Positions 35,870-45,328 of a stretch of 64,000 nt of DNA are shown here, one piece after another. The notes below the pieces were generated by a model. That model saw only the letters and a list, made by a program, of their open reading frames with translations, did not search any database and was not told where the DNA came from. Each line of letters starts with the position of its first letter. The first letter of the stretch is position 1. Origin of the DNA: Stenotrophomonas sp. UBA2124 (GTDB lineage Bacteria; Pseudomonadota; Gammaproteobacteria; Xanthomonadales; Xanthomonadaceae); the NCBI GenBank assembly GCA_002329155.1, contig DCXY01000019.1, positions 34,952 to 98,951 of the forward strand, read 5' to 3'. Position numbers and translations under genes: made by a program.

Positions 35870-36114
35870 GGCAGCCTCGGCCGCTATGGAAACACACGAC
35901 AAGATTGCTTTTCCAATGCTTGAGCGCCGTGTGCGCGCACTGGCATGAGTGTCTTCAACGCCGGGAAGGAAAAAATTTCACGCGTGTTGTAGAAATTTCT
36001 TCCCGGATCATCGCACTTTCCTTTGCCACATCGTCGACGAATGCCGGAATACCAGGGGCAGAGACGTTGGCATGGCCTTTGCTCCTGTTTGAGGACTGGA
36101 CCCGGAGCCCCGCG

Positions 36115-37308
36115 ATGAAACCCAAGACCCCCAGCAAGACCGTTTCAGAGAAAAGCACATCGAACCGCGCTGTCGGTGCGTCGCTTTCCAATGCTTCCGG
36201 CGACGATGCGGTGGAGATGCTCAAATCCGACCACCGTAAGGTCGAGCAGATGTTCGCCCAGTGCTCTGACATGGATTCCAGCGGCGAGAAGTCCAAGCTG
36301 GTCAGGAAGATCGCAAATGCACTGGTCATCCACTCCATGCTGGAGCAGGAGATCTTCTACCCCGCATGCCGGCAAGCCGGTGTGGAAGATGAGCTGATGG
36401 ATGAGGCACAGGTGGAACACGATGTGGTGGGCATGATGCTCAATGATCTGGCCCGAAGCTCTCCAGAGGCGTCGTTCTATGACGCGAAAGTGAAAGTTCT
36501 TGCCGAATACGTGCAGTTGCATGTCAGCGAAGAGGAAAAGCCGAGTAGCGGAATCTTCGCAAAGGCCAAGGCAGCAGGCCTGGACATGGCAGAGCTGGGG
36601 AAACAGATCAAGGAACGAAAGATGGAACTTGAGGAGCAGGCCGAAGACGAGGGCTTCATTCCCCCCACTTCCCGCTCACTCGGCATACAACGCTATTCCC
36701 ATTACGGAGATACGAACATGGCTAGAAATCATCCAGAACGTGACGAACAGGGGCGCTTTGTAAGTGATGACGACCGCCATTACGGCCGCTCCCGCTACCA
36801 GGACGATGACCGTTCATACCGCAGTCGCAGCGACTACGATGATGACCGCGGAGGCCGCTACAGCCAGATGCGGGATGACGACAACCGGCAATCCCGCTAT
36901 TCCCATGGTGGTTGGTACGGTGATCGCGAAGGACATTCCCGTGCTTCCGAACGCGGCTGGGAAGGTCGTCGAAGTGAATATGAAGATGACCGCGGCCGCT
37001 ACTCGCGCATGCGCGATGATGACCGTCCAACACGTTACGCGCATGGAGGCTGGTATGGTGATCCTGAAGGGCACTCACGTGCCTCCGAACGTGGCTGGGA
37101 AGGCCGTCGCAGGGACGAGGATGACGACCGCAGCCGCTACAGTCGCGCTCGCCGCGACGACAATGACTACTACTCCCAGTCAAGCCGTGGCTGGCACGGC
37201 GGTTGGTTTGGCGATCCGGAAGGCCACTCCCGTGCAGCAGAGTTGGGCTGGGAGCGCAGGTACGATGAGGATGACCGTGGAGGTCGCTCGGGATATCGCG
37301 GCCGCTGA
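36115..37308 (+). CDS. Hemerythrin domain protein with stress-type repeat tail
   Basis: A 397-residue protein with two distinct parts. Residues 28-145 form a hemerythrin HHE domain with the expected iron ligands H40, H73, E77, H102, H136 and E140, likely binding a di-iron centre for O2, NO or redox sensing. From residue 202 the sequence turns very charged (Asp, Arg, Tyr) and carries three copies of a motif GGW(Y/F)GD(R/P)EGHSRA-E-GWE, similar to stress-induced glycine-rich proteins. An internal ATG at 36718 has GGAG at good distance, so the tail could also be made separately. The start at 36115 is supported by GGAG; the frame is open to 35905. Confidence 0.8.
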   Translation: MKPKTPSKTVSEKSTSNRAVGASLSNASGDDAVEMLKSDHRKVEQMFAQCSDMDSSGEKSKLVRKIANALVIHSMLEQEIFYPACRQAGVEDELMDEAQVEHDVVGMMLNDLARSSPEASFYDAKVKVLAEYVQLHVSEEEKPSSGIFAKAKAAGLDMAELGKQIKERKMELEEQAEDEGFIPPTSRSLGIQRYSHYGDTNMARNHPERDEQGRFVSDDDRHYGRSRYQDDDRSYRSRSDYDDDRGGRYSQMRDDDNRQSRYSHGGWYGDREGHSRASERGWEGRRSEYEDDRGRYSRMRDDDRPTRYAHGGWYGDPEGHSRASERGWEGRRRDEDDDRSRYSRARRDDNDYYSQSSRGWHGGWFGDPEGHSRAAELGWERRYDEDDRGGRSGYRGR

Positions 37309-37330
37309 TGTTGTCTGACGGCGGTGAATA

Positions 37331-37366
37331 CCCAGGGCCCTGACCGGCCCTGGGCTTCAGCTTTTG
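37331..37366 (+). terminator. Terminator after hemerythrin gene
   Basis: Arms CCCAGGGCC and GGCCCTGGG followed by CTTCAGCTTTT, 23 bases past the stop codon. Confidence 0.8.
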
Positions 37367-37546
37367 TATCCAGCAATTGCTCTACCCATGTGGAGAACGT
37401 GTGTCCCCAGCGGCCGGATCAAACATCTCGCAGCGTGTCGGCGTTCCCGTTTCGATGATTTTCAGGCCAGATGTGGCCGGATTTCACATGGCCTTCAGAG
37501 GGTTCGTTCCAGCGTACGGTTCTTGTCCAACTGAAGGAGATGGGCC

Positions 37547-38461
37547 ATGGCGCGCCCCATCTGGACCGGAACACTCTCATTCGGCCTGTTGAACATCCCC
37601 GTCTCATTGATGTCCGGCGAGCGACGCGTCGACATCAGCTTCCGCATGCTCGACTCCCGAGACAGAAAGCCGATCCGTTTTGAGCGGGTCAACGCCGATA
37701 CCGGTGAGGAGGTGCCCTGGAAGGATATCGTCAAGGCTTTCGAGTACGACAAGGGCAGTTATGTGGTGGTTGAGAAGGAGGATATCGCCTCGGCAGCACC
37801 GCAGACCCACGACACCGTCGATGTCGAGGCGTTCGTGGCGCGCGACGAGATCGGATTGCGCTATTTCGAGAAGCCCTACGTTCTTGTCCCTGGCAGAAAG
37901 GCTGAAAAAGGCTATGTTTTGCTGCGCGAGACCCTGAAGAGTACCGGCACGGCAGGAATTGCGCGGGTTGTGATCCGCACACGCGAGTACCTGTGTGCGG
38001 TGGTGCCCGAAGACGATGCGCTGGTATTGCTGATGCTTCGCTATCCGCAGGAGTTGATCGACCCCGAGGAGTACAAGCTACCCACCGGAAAGGAAAGTGA
38101 CTACCGCATCAGCTCACGCGAGATCGACATGGCCAAGGACCTGATCGCTTCAATGACCGTCCCCTGGAAGCCTGACGCCTATCACGACGAGTTCCGTCAG
38201 CGGCTGGAGGCCATCATCCGTAAGCGCATCAAAGCGAAGGGCGCGACTACGCGTATCGCCGAAGAGGGCACTGAGGAGGTCGAAGGGGCATCGACGAACG
38301 TGGTGGATTTCATGGCACTGCTGCAGCAGAGTCTGGACAGCAAACGGCGCACGCCGCCGAAGAAGCGTACGGCTACCCGCAAGAGCACTACCAAATCTGC
38401 GGCCAAAGCCAAGAAGGCCGCCTCCACTTCCAAACCAGCCCGCAAGACCACCCAGCGCTGA
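37547..38461 (+). CDS. ku: Non-homologous end-joining protein Ku
   Basis: A 304-residue bacterial Ku, which forms a homodimeric ring on DNA ends and recruits LigD. It begins ARPIWTGTLSFGLLNIPVSLMSGE and has EKPYVLVPGRKAEKGYVLLRETLK, both typical. The last about 45 residues are a lysine-rich tail (KKRTATRKSTTKSAAKAKKAA), the extended C-terminus that binds DNA in many bacterial Ku proteins. It is followed after 9 bases by a GIY-YIG-like gene and then ligD, forming one operon. Confidence 0.97.
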   Translation: MARPIWTGTLSFGLLNIPVSLMSGERRVDISFRMLDSRDRKPIRFERVNADTGEEVPWKDIVKAFEYDKGSYVVVEKEDIASAAPQTHDTVDVEAFVARDEIGLRYFEKPYVLVPGRKAEKGYVLLRETLKSTGTAGIARVVIRTREYLCAVVPEDDALVLLMLRYPQELIDPEEYKLPTGKESDYRISSREIDMAKDLIASMTVPWKPDAYHDEFRQRLEAIIRKRIKAKGATTRIAEEGTEEVEGASTNVVDFMALLQQSLDSKRRTPPKKRTATRKSTTKSAAKAKKAASTSKPARKTTQR

Positions 38462-38470
38462 CGTGTCGTC

Positions 38471-39106
38471 ATGAGTCGTCGCATTGTACCGCTGGATGGG
38501 GTGTACACCGCGAAGCGCGGTACGGCCTTCCTTTACGTGTTTCCCTGTGCGTACGAGGATCTGGCAAAACTGGGCATGAGTGGAGACCCCATGGCGCGGT
38601 TGCAGACATTCTCCCATCGCTATTACGAATTCTTCGATCTTGCACAGGGCTGGTTGGTCGAAGCGGAGTCGATCAAGGAGGCACGCCGTTGGGAAACACA
38701 CTGGAAGCGCCTGCTGCGTGAGCATGCAGCACCGGCTCCTTTGCTGATACCGAAGACGGCCGCAGGCCACACCGAGTGGTTCCGCGGCGCGCTGGAACAG
38801 TTGCAGCAGGCGCAGCTGCGTTTTCAGGAGCAGGGGTTTCATGTGCATTCATTGATCGATTGGGTGCGCATACATGTGGGTATTTGGCGTGACGAGCTGG
38901 ACGGCCTGGAGCGCGGCATCGTTTCCCGCGCCGGCGATGTGGATTGCTGGCCAGACGCGGCCATCTCGCCCGAGCTTGGCCGCCTGCGCGATGGATTGGA
39001 TGCCTGCGTGGCGCTGTCTCTTTCCCTGGATGCAGTGGCATCGCCAGCACTGCGACGATGGCACAGGCGTAATTCGCTCTCACAGGCAACTGGAGATGGG
39101 CAATGA
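38471..39106 (+). CDS. GIY-YIG/T5orf172-like protein in NHEJ operon
   Basis: A 211-residue protein between ku and ligD, with ATGA overlap to ligD. The N-terminal about 100 residues resemble the T5orf172/MUG113 branch of the GIY-YIG fold: FLYVFPCAYEDLAKLGMSGDPMARLQTF in place of Y-V-KIG-S-dp-RL, then a conserved Glu-type segment (EARRWETHWKRLLREH) and EWF. The C-terminal half (about 115-205) is helical and unrecognised. If catalytic it would cut DNA ends or flaps for joining, but the usual GIY tyrosines are only partly conserved. Its place in the operon implies a role in end joining. Confidence 0.6.
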   Translation: MSRRIVPLDGVYTAKRGTAFLYVFPCAYEDLAKLGMSGDPMARLQTFSHRYYEFFDLAQGWLVEAESIKEARRWETHWKRLLREHAAPAPLLIPKTAAGHTEWFRGALEQLQQAQLRFQEQGFHVHSLIDWVRIHVGIWRDELDGLERGIVSRAGDVDCWPDAAISPELGRLRDGLDACVALSLSLDAVASPALRRWHRRNSLSQATGDGQ

Positions 39107-41667
39107 CGCTGCAGCGGTACCAACGCAAGCGCCGCTTCGACAGCACGCGCGAACCCTCAGGCGCTGACAGTACAGTCTCTGGAAATAGAGCCATATTCGT
39201 GGTGCAACTGCACCACGCAAGTCATCGTCACTATGACTTCCGCCTCCAGGTGGGGGGCGTACTGCGCAGTTGGGCCGTGCCGAAAGGGCCGAGCCTTGAT
39301 CCGGCGGTGAAGCGCATGGCGATCGAGGTTGAGGATCACCCCATCGACTATGCCCAGTTCGAAGGTGACATCCCCAAAGGACAGTATGGCGGTGGGCATG
39401 TGGCGAAGTTCGATTCGGGCGTCTGGTCTACCGAAGCAGATGCCGAGCAACAGCTCCTGAAGGGGCATCTGCGCTTTGAACTGTTTGGCAGAAAGCTGAA
39501 GGGAGCTTGGCATCTGGTCCGTTCCAAAAAGCCCGCACGACAGCCGCAGTGGCTGTTGTTCAAGGAAAAGGATGCCTACGCCTGTGCTCTGGAGGCTGAT
39601 GATCTTCTGGGTGATGTGAGCGCCGCGCCGGCTGCTGGAAAGCGGCCAATGACCGCAGCGAAAAAAGCCGTACGCAAGCCAGCGCGTCCGGTGCCATTAC
39701 CCCGGTCGCGGAAACGGACGTGGGCCGCCAAAGCGATGAAACTCGAGCGTGCGGTCAGACAGGCAGCCTCGCCGGGGCCATTCGTGCCGGAGCTGGCCAA
39801 GCTCGGGCAGACGCCACCGGAAGGCCCGAAGTGGCTGCATGAGATCAAATGGGATGGCTACCGTTTGCTGGCCACCGTGATCAAAGGCAAGGTCAGGCTC
39901 TGGTCGCGCAACGCGATCGAGTGGACACAGCGACTGCCTGAGATCCGGGAGGCCGTCGAGGCTCTAGAGCTGCAGGCGGCAATGCTTGATGGAGAGCTGA
40001 TTGCAGGAAAGGGCAGCAGGGAGGACTTCAATTTGCTGCAAGCCACGCTTTCGGGTGAAAGGCAGGCGAAGCTCTCCTACGTGCTGTTTGATGTGCTCAA
40101 CCTTGAAGACGTGGATGTTGCACAGGCGCCACTGGCCGAGCGCAAGGCACTACTGCAGGAACTTCTGAGCGGAAGGGAAGGGCAGCTTTCGTTCAGCAGC
40201 CATGTGGAAGGCGAGGGCGGGCAAGCGTATCGGCTCGCAGAACAGCATGGCTTCGAGGGCATCATCTCCAAGCGTGCGGATCGGCCTTACCAGCATGGCC
40301 GCAGTGAGGATTGGCGCAAGACAAAACTGATGGCCAGTGACGAGTTTGCCGTTGTGGGGCATACATCTCCGAAGGGTAGCCGGACCGGCTTCGGCGCGCT
40401 GCTCCTGGCCCGGCCCGACGGCGCGCACGGCTGGATCTACGCGGGCAGGGTCGGATCCGGATTCAACGACGCGTTGCTCCACCGTCTGAGCAGCCTTGCC
40501 GGGACATCCGGCAGCACATCGCCTTCAGTACAGGTGCCAGTGGCAGATTCCACGCTCAGGGCAGCGACGTGGTTTCCACAGCGCTTCGTCGTGGAGGTGT
40601 TCTACCGTGGCATCGGCCGCAATGGGCTGCTCCGGCAGCCATCCTTCAAGGCTTTACGGCTGGACAAGAATGTAGATGACCTGCTGAAAGATCCGGTCAG
40701 TCACCCTGAGGCCATATCTGGAACCACACGCAGCACCCGGGAGGCCGCGACCATGAAGGCATCGTCCAGAACAGGGAGGCGGACGCAGGCAGACGCCTCT
40801 TCGCTACCAGTGCTCACCAGCCCGAGCAAACTGCTTTTTCCCGATGAGCGCATCAGCAAAAGCCAAGTCTGGGATTACTACCTTGCAGTCGCCGATCATT
40901 TGTTGCCTGCCATTGCAGGTAGGCCGCTTTCGGTAGTGCGCTGCCCGTCAGGAATAGCGGATGCCTGCTTCTTCCAGAAGCACCTGACCGCGGGCTTCGA
41001 GCGCGTTGCATCCGTGTCGCTGGAAGAAGAGTCAGGCATCCGTGCCGATTACCTTGTGGTGGAGGATCTGGCGGGAATGATGGAGCTGGTGCAGTTCAAC
41101 GCGCTGGAATTCCACCCGTGGGGAGCCCATGCCGACACGCCGGAGAAAGCGGACAGGGTGATATTTGACCTGGATCCTGGCGCGAACGTTCCGTTCAGCG
41201 AGGTCAAGCAGGCTGCGCGCGACATACGTGGCCTTCTGGAGAAACTGGAGCTGGAGTCCTTTGTTCGTCTCTCGGGAGGGAAGGGGATTCATGTCGTGGT
41301 GCCTCTCAATCCCGGGTGTGGCTGGGATTTGACCAAGCGATTCGCCCGCGGATTCGCCGAAGCCCTTTCCCAGTCGCAGCCGCATCGCTTCCTTTCCACG
41401 GCCAGCAAGCGCCTCCGCAATCGTCGTATTTTCATCGACTATCTTCGCAACGGACGGGGCGCAACGGCGGTGGCCTCCTATTCGCTGCGTGCCCGCGCGG
41501 ATGCCCCCGTCGCCATGCCGCTGGCATGGGGCGCTTTGTCGAAGGTGACATCAGCCCACGCTTTCACCCTCAAGAATGTGCCTGCCAAATTGAAGCGTCG
41601 CCGCCAGGACCCGTGGGAGGGCATCGACAGCGTCAGGCAGGACCTTTCGCGTTGGGCGGAGGAGTGA
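39103..41667 (+). CDS. ligD: Multifunctional ATP-dependent DNA ligase D
   Basis: An 854-residue protein with the three LigD modules. Residues about 5-160 are the 3'-phosphoesterase (VQLHHASHRHYDFRLQVGGVLRSWAVPKGPSLDP). Residues about 225-540 are the ATP-dependent ligase with the adenylated lysine K249 in EIKWDGYRL and later motifs (LDGELIAG, EGIISKRADRPY, KTKLMASDEFAVVG). Residues about 565-850 are the primase/polymerase (LLFPDERISKSQVWDYY, FDLDPG catalytic Asp pair, RLSGGKGIHVVVPL). It works with Ku to repair double-strand breaks. It overlaps the GIY-YIG-like gene by 4 bases. Confidence 0.97.
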   Translation: MTLQRYQRKRRFDSTREPSGADSTVSGNRAIFVVQLHHASHRHYDFRLQVGGVLRSWAVPKGPSLDPAVKRMAIEVEDHPIDYAQFEGDIPKGQYGGGHVAKFDSGVWSTEADAEQQLLKGHLRFELFGRKLKGAWHLVRSKKPARQPQWLLFKEKDAYACALEADDLLGDVSAAPAAGKRPMTAAKKAVRKPARPVPLPRSRKRTWAAKAMKLERAVRQAASPGPFVPELAKLGQTPPEGPKWLHEIKWDGYRLLATVIKGKVRLWSRNAIEWTQRLPEIREAVEALELQAAMLDGELIAGKGSREDFNLLQATLSGERQAKLSYVLFDVLNLEDVDVAQAPLAERKALLQELLSGREGQLSFSSHVEGEGGQAYRLAEQHGFEGIISKRADRPYQHGRSEDWRKTKLMASDEFAVVGHTSPKGSRTGFGALLLARPDGAHGWIYAGRVGSGFNDALLHRLSSLAGTSGSTSPSVQVPVADSTLRAATWFPQRFVVEVFYRGIGRNGLLRQPSFKALRLDKNVDDLLKDPVSHPEAISGTTRSTREAATMKASSRTGRRTQADASSLPVLTSPSKLLFPDERISKSQVWDYYLAVADHLLPAIAGRPLSVVRCPSGIADACFFQKHLTAGFERVASVSLEEESGIRADYLVVEDLAGMMELVQFNALEFHPWGAHADTPEKADRVIFDLDPGANVPFSEVKQAARDIRGLLEKLELESFVRLSGGKGIHVVVPLNPGCGWDLTKRFARGFAEALSQSQPHRFLSTASKRLRNRRIFIDYLRNGRGATAVASYSLRARADAPVAMPLAWGALSKVTSAHAFTLKNVPAKLKRRRQDPWEGIDSVRQDLSRWAEE

Positions 41668-41803
41668 AAGCCCGCCAACAGACTTGACGGCGCCGGACCA
41701 GTTCTGGAGCTATCGGGCCCGGTTTTCAATGCCCGTTCATTTCACGCGAAAATGATCTGCCCCCCAGTTATCTTGATGACTCCAACAAGCGGGAATCTTT
41801 CCC

Positions 41804-43096
41804 ATGCACCTGGGCTGGAGCCGCAAACGAATGGTCTGGACCATAGTACTTACCATCCTCGCCACACTGCTTGTGGCTGTGGTTGCAATGAATTTCAAGA
41901 CATCGGAGAAGAAGCTCGAGCGCAGGATCGAGCATCTCTACGCCACCAACAGCCCGCAGTTCCGGCGCGAGATGGGCGTGCTGCTTGGCCCAGGTCTCAT
42001 ACCCGGCAACACGGTCACCGATCTGGAAAACGGTGATGAGATTTTCCCGTCGATGCTCCAAGCCATCCGCTCCGCACAGAAGACCATCACCTTCGAGACC
42101 TACATCTACTGGTCCGGCGAGATCGGCCAGGAATTTGCCGATGCGCTGGCCGAGCGTGCGCGCTCCGGGGTGAAGGTCAAGGTGATGATCGACTGGATGG
42201 GCAGCCTGAAGATGGACGACAGCCTGCTCCAGCAGATCAAGGACGCCGGCGCCGAGGTGCACCAGTATCGCCCCCTCAAGTGGTACAACCTGGGCCGCCT
42301 CAACAACCGTACCCATCGCAAACTGCTGGTGGTGGACGGCAAGATCGGTTTCACCGGTGGAGTAGGTGTTGCCGACCAGTGGGGAGGGCATGCACAGGAC
42401 GGCGATCATTGGCGTGACCTGCACTTCAGGATTGAAGGTCCGGTGGTCGCGCAGGTACAGGCGGCCTTCAATGACAACTGGATCAAGACCACAGGCCAGG
42501 TGCTCAATGGCGAAGGTTACTTCCCGCCGGTGGCTCCTGCTGGTGAAATGGACGCACACATGTTCGTTGCCTCGCCGGCAGGTGGCAGCGAGAGCATGCA
42601 CCTGATGTACCTGATGGCCATTGCCGCCGCGGAGCGCAGCATCGACCTGCAGGCTGCTTATTTCGTGCCTGACGAACTGATGATGAAAGCATTGATCGTT
42701 GCCCGTCAGCGCGGCGTGCGTGTGCGCATCACGGTGCCCGGCAAGCACATCGACTCGGAAACCGTGCGCCTGGCTTCAAAGGCGCATTGGGGTGAACTGC
42801 TGCAGGCCGGCGTGGAGATTTACGAGTACCAGCCCACGATGATGCACAACAAGCTGTTGATCGTGGACGGCCTGATGACTTCGGTTGGTTCCACCAATTT
42901 TGACGTGCGCAGCTTCCGGCTCAACGACGAAGCCAGCCTCAATGTATACGACGCAGCCTTCGCCGCACGCATGACTGAAGTCTTCGAAGCCGACCTCAAG
43001 CCCACCATTCAGTACACCTATGAGATGTGGGAGCACCGCCCGCTCAAGGAAAAGCTGTTCGAGAAGTTCATCCTGCCGATCAAGTCGCAGCTTTGA
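41804..43096 (+). CDS. Cardiolipin synthase/phospholipase D family protein
   Basis: A 430-residue membrane-anchored PLD protein. One N-terminal transmembrane helix (about residues 10-29) is followed by two HKD motifs: HRKLLVVDGKIGFTGG and HNKLLIVDGLMTSVGSTNFD. Both are intact, so catalysis by the two histidines is expected. The length and the ETYIYWSGEIGQEF segment fit cardiolipin synthase of the ClsB type; it may instead act on other phosphodiesters. It stands alone 136 bases after ligD, without shared signals. Confidence 0.88.
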   Translation: MHLGWSRKRMVWTIVLTILATLLVAVVAMNFKTSEKKLERRIEHLYATNSPQFRREMGVLLGPGLIPGNTVTDLENGDEIFPSMLQAIRSAQKTITFETYIYWSGEIGQEFADALAERARSGVKVKVMIDWMGSLKMDDSLLQQIKDAGAEVHQYRPLKWYNLGRLNNRTHRKLLVVDGKIGFTGGVGVADQWGGHAQDGDHWRDLHFRIEGPVVAQVQAAFNDNWIKTTGQVLNGEGYFPPVAPAGEMDAHMFVASPAGGSESMHLMYLMAIAAAERSIDLQAAYFVPDELMMKALIVARQRGVRVRITVPGKHIDSETVRLASKAHWGELLQAGVEIYEYQPTMMHNKLLIVDGLMTSVGSTNFDVRSFRLNDEASLNVYDAAFAARMTEVFEADLKPTIQYTYEMWEHRPLKEKLFEKFILPIKSQL

Positions 43097-43230
43097 GGGT
43101 GGGGTAGAGCTCGGGCCTGATATCGGGAGGAGGTCACATGGATCACATGGAGGTTCCTGAGAACACGCCATATGCCTTTGAGAGCTGCAGCAGCATCCGG
43201 CCTCGACCTGACTTTATGTGACCGGTCGCA

Positions 43231-43695
43231 TCAGGGAATGTGTTCCGAGCCTTCCTTCTCGGCCTGCTTGATCGCGTCAGAGATGCGCTTAGCACCGCTG
43301 AACTCGATATGGGCAACGCCAAATAAAAGAGTGCTCATAAAGAACAAAATGATAGTAATGACCTGATTTATCATCGTTTCCTCGCCGCGCATGACGGTTG
43401 CGCTGATTACCGTGAAGATTCCAAACGTGGCAAAAGCCATTGTGTGGAACCTATGCTCATCCTGCTTCCGAAGGGCCCGTCGATATTCCTTTTCATCAAG
43501 CCTGATCTTTGAAACCAACTCAGCCCATGCCTTGACTCGCCGCGCTGAACGATTGCGCCACCACATGCTTGTGCTCGCCATCGTCCGGTCCATCTTCTCT
43601 TTCAGATAGGCCGAGACCAGGTTCACCAGAATTCCAACGACGATGACGCTGATCCACCAGACCGGCTGGCTGATCTGTACAAAGAACTCCTCCAT
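43231..43695 (-). CDS. Hypothetical membrane protein
   Basis: A 154-residue protein with three hydrophobic segments: about 10-28 (PVWWISVIVVGILVNLVSAYL), 88-104 (MAFATFGIFTVISATVM) and 110-128 (INQVITIILFFMSTLLFGV), and a charged cytoplasmic helix between the first two (WAELVSKIRLDEKEYRRALRKQDEH). I do not recognise the family. It lies immediately left of the IS3 element, in a small patch of lower GC, and could be part of transferred DNA. Confidence 0.65.
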   Translation of the reverse strand: MEEFFVQISQPVWWISVIVVGILVNLVSAYLKEKMDRTMASTSMWWRNRSARRVKAWAELVSKIRLDEKEYRRALRKQDEHRFHTMAFATFGIFTVISATVMRGEETMINQVITIILFFMSTLLFGVAHIEFSGAKRISDAIKQAEKEGSEHIP

Positions 43696-43827
43696 GCTTT
43701 CCCCTATCCAAATTTGTGGTGACTACATCATCGACGGATTCTAGCCGCCGCCATCAGCAAGTTTCGCTGTATCAGCCCATGCGACTAATGTCCGTACGAT
43801 CTGCGGATATGCATACCCAAGTGGGTT

Positions 43828-44741
43828 CTACCCCGAAATCACGGACGGTTGTAAAAGAGCTGAGAACTTCTGGTCTTGCCTGGCGGCCCTTCGCCGCCGC
43901 CTTGGGTTGTGGAATCGCTCAATGTATTCGAACACATCCGCCCTTGCCGCATCGAGTGTTGGATAGGTCATGCGGTAGATCCGCTCGCGCTTGAGCAGGC
44001 CGAAGAAGCCTTCGCATGCGGCGTTGTCGCCGCAGTGGCCCACCGCACTCATCGAACACACCAGGCCGTTGGCTGCCAGGAAACGCTGGTAATCACCACT
44101 TCGGAATTGGCTGCCACGATCCGAATGTAGGATCACCCAGTGGCTGCCTTGGCGTTGCCACACGGCCATCTGCACGGCCCGGATCACCATCTGCCGATCC
44201 TGGCGGTGGTGCATCGACCAGCCCACGACCCGCTGGTCGAACAGGTCCAGCACGATGCACAGGTACAGCTTGCCCTGACCGGTCTTGAGCTCGGTGATGT
44301 CGGTGACCCACTTGGTCTCCGGCTCCAATGCAGTGAAGTCCCGTTCCAGCAAGTTGCGTACGCCCGGCGGAGTCAGCGCCGGCTGTCCGCGTTTGCCACG
44401 CCGCTTCGGGCGCGGCCAGCCTTGCAGCCCGTGGACGGCCATCAGCGTGCCACCCGGTTCAGGCTGGCCGACTCCCCTTGATCGGCCAGGTCTTCGTGCA
44501 TGCGACCGGCACCCAGCGTGCCCCGGCTGTCCTCATGCAGCTCGCGGATCCGGACGAGCAGGCGCTGGTTGTCGAGCTGGCGGGCGCTTGGCAGGCGCTT
44601 GCTCCAGTCGTAGTACCCACCGGCCGACACCCGCAGGCAACGGCACATCAGTCGAATCGGAAACACATCGCGGCAACGTTCGATCACCTGATACCTCAGG
44701 AGGATCCCTTGGCAAAGAACGTCGCCGCTTCTCGCAAAAAA
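43828..44741 (-). pseudogene. IS3 transposase orfB, frameshifted
   Basis: The DDE transposase frame enters from orfA at the slippery site and reads RYQVIERCRDVFPIRLMCRCL to SLNRVAR, where a stop (44442-44444) interrupts; the next frame continues MAVHGLQGW without a gap. Adding one base near 44446 would restore CGC-CTG-ATG and join both parts. The second part holds the integrase core: VTDITELKTG (first Asp), ILHSDRGSQF (second Asp) and GDNAACEGFFGLLKRE (Glu). The catalytic triad is thus present but split, making it a pseudogene unless translation slips again. Confidence 0.85.
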
Positions 44742-44983
44742 TCGCGTTCCTTCTTGACCCGGGCCAGCTCGCGCTTCAGGCGGGCGAGCTCTTCGTCGCG
44801 GGGTGTGCCAGCACCACCGAAGGCCACCGCCCCTTGGCTCTGGGCCTCCCGCTTCCAGCGGGTCAGCAGGGTGTCCCGGATTCCCAGTTCCCGCGCCACC
44901 TGGGCACAACTGACACCCGGTTGGTTGGTCTGCTCAACCGCACCACGCTTGAACTCTGCACTGAACTTCCTTCGCTTAGACAT
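44696..44983 (-). CDS. IS3 transposase orfA
   Basis: A 95-residue DNA-binding part of the IS3 transposase. It begins SKRRKFSAEFKRGAVEQTNQ with a helix-turn-helix (SCAQVARELGIRDTLLTRWKRE) and a leucine-zipper-like end (LARLKRELARVKKERDFLREAATFF). The start at ATG 44983 has GAGGAG upstream. The last codons overlap the orfB frame, where TTTTTTG (44735-44741) in the right phase allows a -1 shift. Confidence 0.9.
   Translation of the reverse strand: MSKRRKFSAEFKRGAVEQTNQPGVSCAQVARELGIRDTLLTRWKREAQSQGAVAFGGAGTPRDEELARLKRELARVKKERDFLREAATFFAKGSS
44735..44741 (-). promoter_or_regulatory. Programmed -1 frameshift site orfA/orfB
   Basis: Minus-strand T-TTT-TTG in the orfA reading phase is a canonical X-XXY-YYZ heptamer; a -1 slip leads directly into the orfB frame. 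Confidence 0.7.
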
Positions 44984-45046
44984 GAACACTCCTCAGGGCC
45001 TGCATCGGCCTTATCGTAAGTGTCCGTGAAAACGGGGGTGAACCCC

Positions 45047-45328
45047 GAGTTCAAGGCGCTGACCCAGCTTCTCATTCTGGTGTTGTATGGCGACAACATC
45101 CCTGACAAGCCCGTTGACTTGCCCGCGCAGGACAGTTGGCGGGCACGGCTGGAAATGGCTCGTGCCTGGCGTGATGCGGTCAACCGGCAGGGAGGCGATG
45201 TCACCCTGGTCCATCTGCCGGACATAGGCATTCGCGGCAATAGCCACTTCCTGTTCTCGGATCTCAACAACGTCCAGATCGCCGATCTGGTGAGTGAGTT
45301 CCTGAAGAAGAAGCATCTCGATCGTTGA
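45047..45328 (+). pseudogene. 3' remnant of alpha/beta hydrolase gene
   Basis: The frame right of the IS element encodes about 93 residues resembling the end of a secreted or cytoplasmic alpha/beta hydrolase: VLYGDNIPDKPV, RLEMARAWRDAVNRQGGDVTLVHLP, GIRGNSHFLFSDLNNVQIADLVSEFL. The GDNIP segment fits the acid-bearing loop and GNSH the catalytic histidine. The N-terminal two-thirds, including the nucleophile elbow, is absent; it is not found left of the IS element either, so a deletion went with the insertion. Confidence 0.7.

Larger units (their letters stand above)
43822..45046 (-). mobile_element. IS3-family insertion sequence
   Basis: About 1.2 kb, bounded by imperfect inverted repeats. 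The left end reads TGGGTTCTACCCCG then TCACGGAC (43822-43846), the right end, inverted, reads GGGGTTCACCCCCG then TCACGGAC (45022-45046). It contains orfA and orfB in the usual overlapping arrangement, with a T6G slippery site between them. orfB is broken by a frameshift, so this copy is probably immobile on its own. No target duplication could be seen. The right flank lies within a truncated hydrolase gene. Confidence 0.85.
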
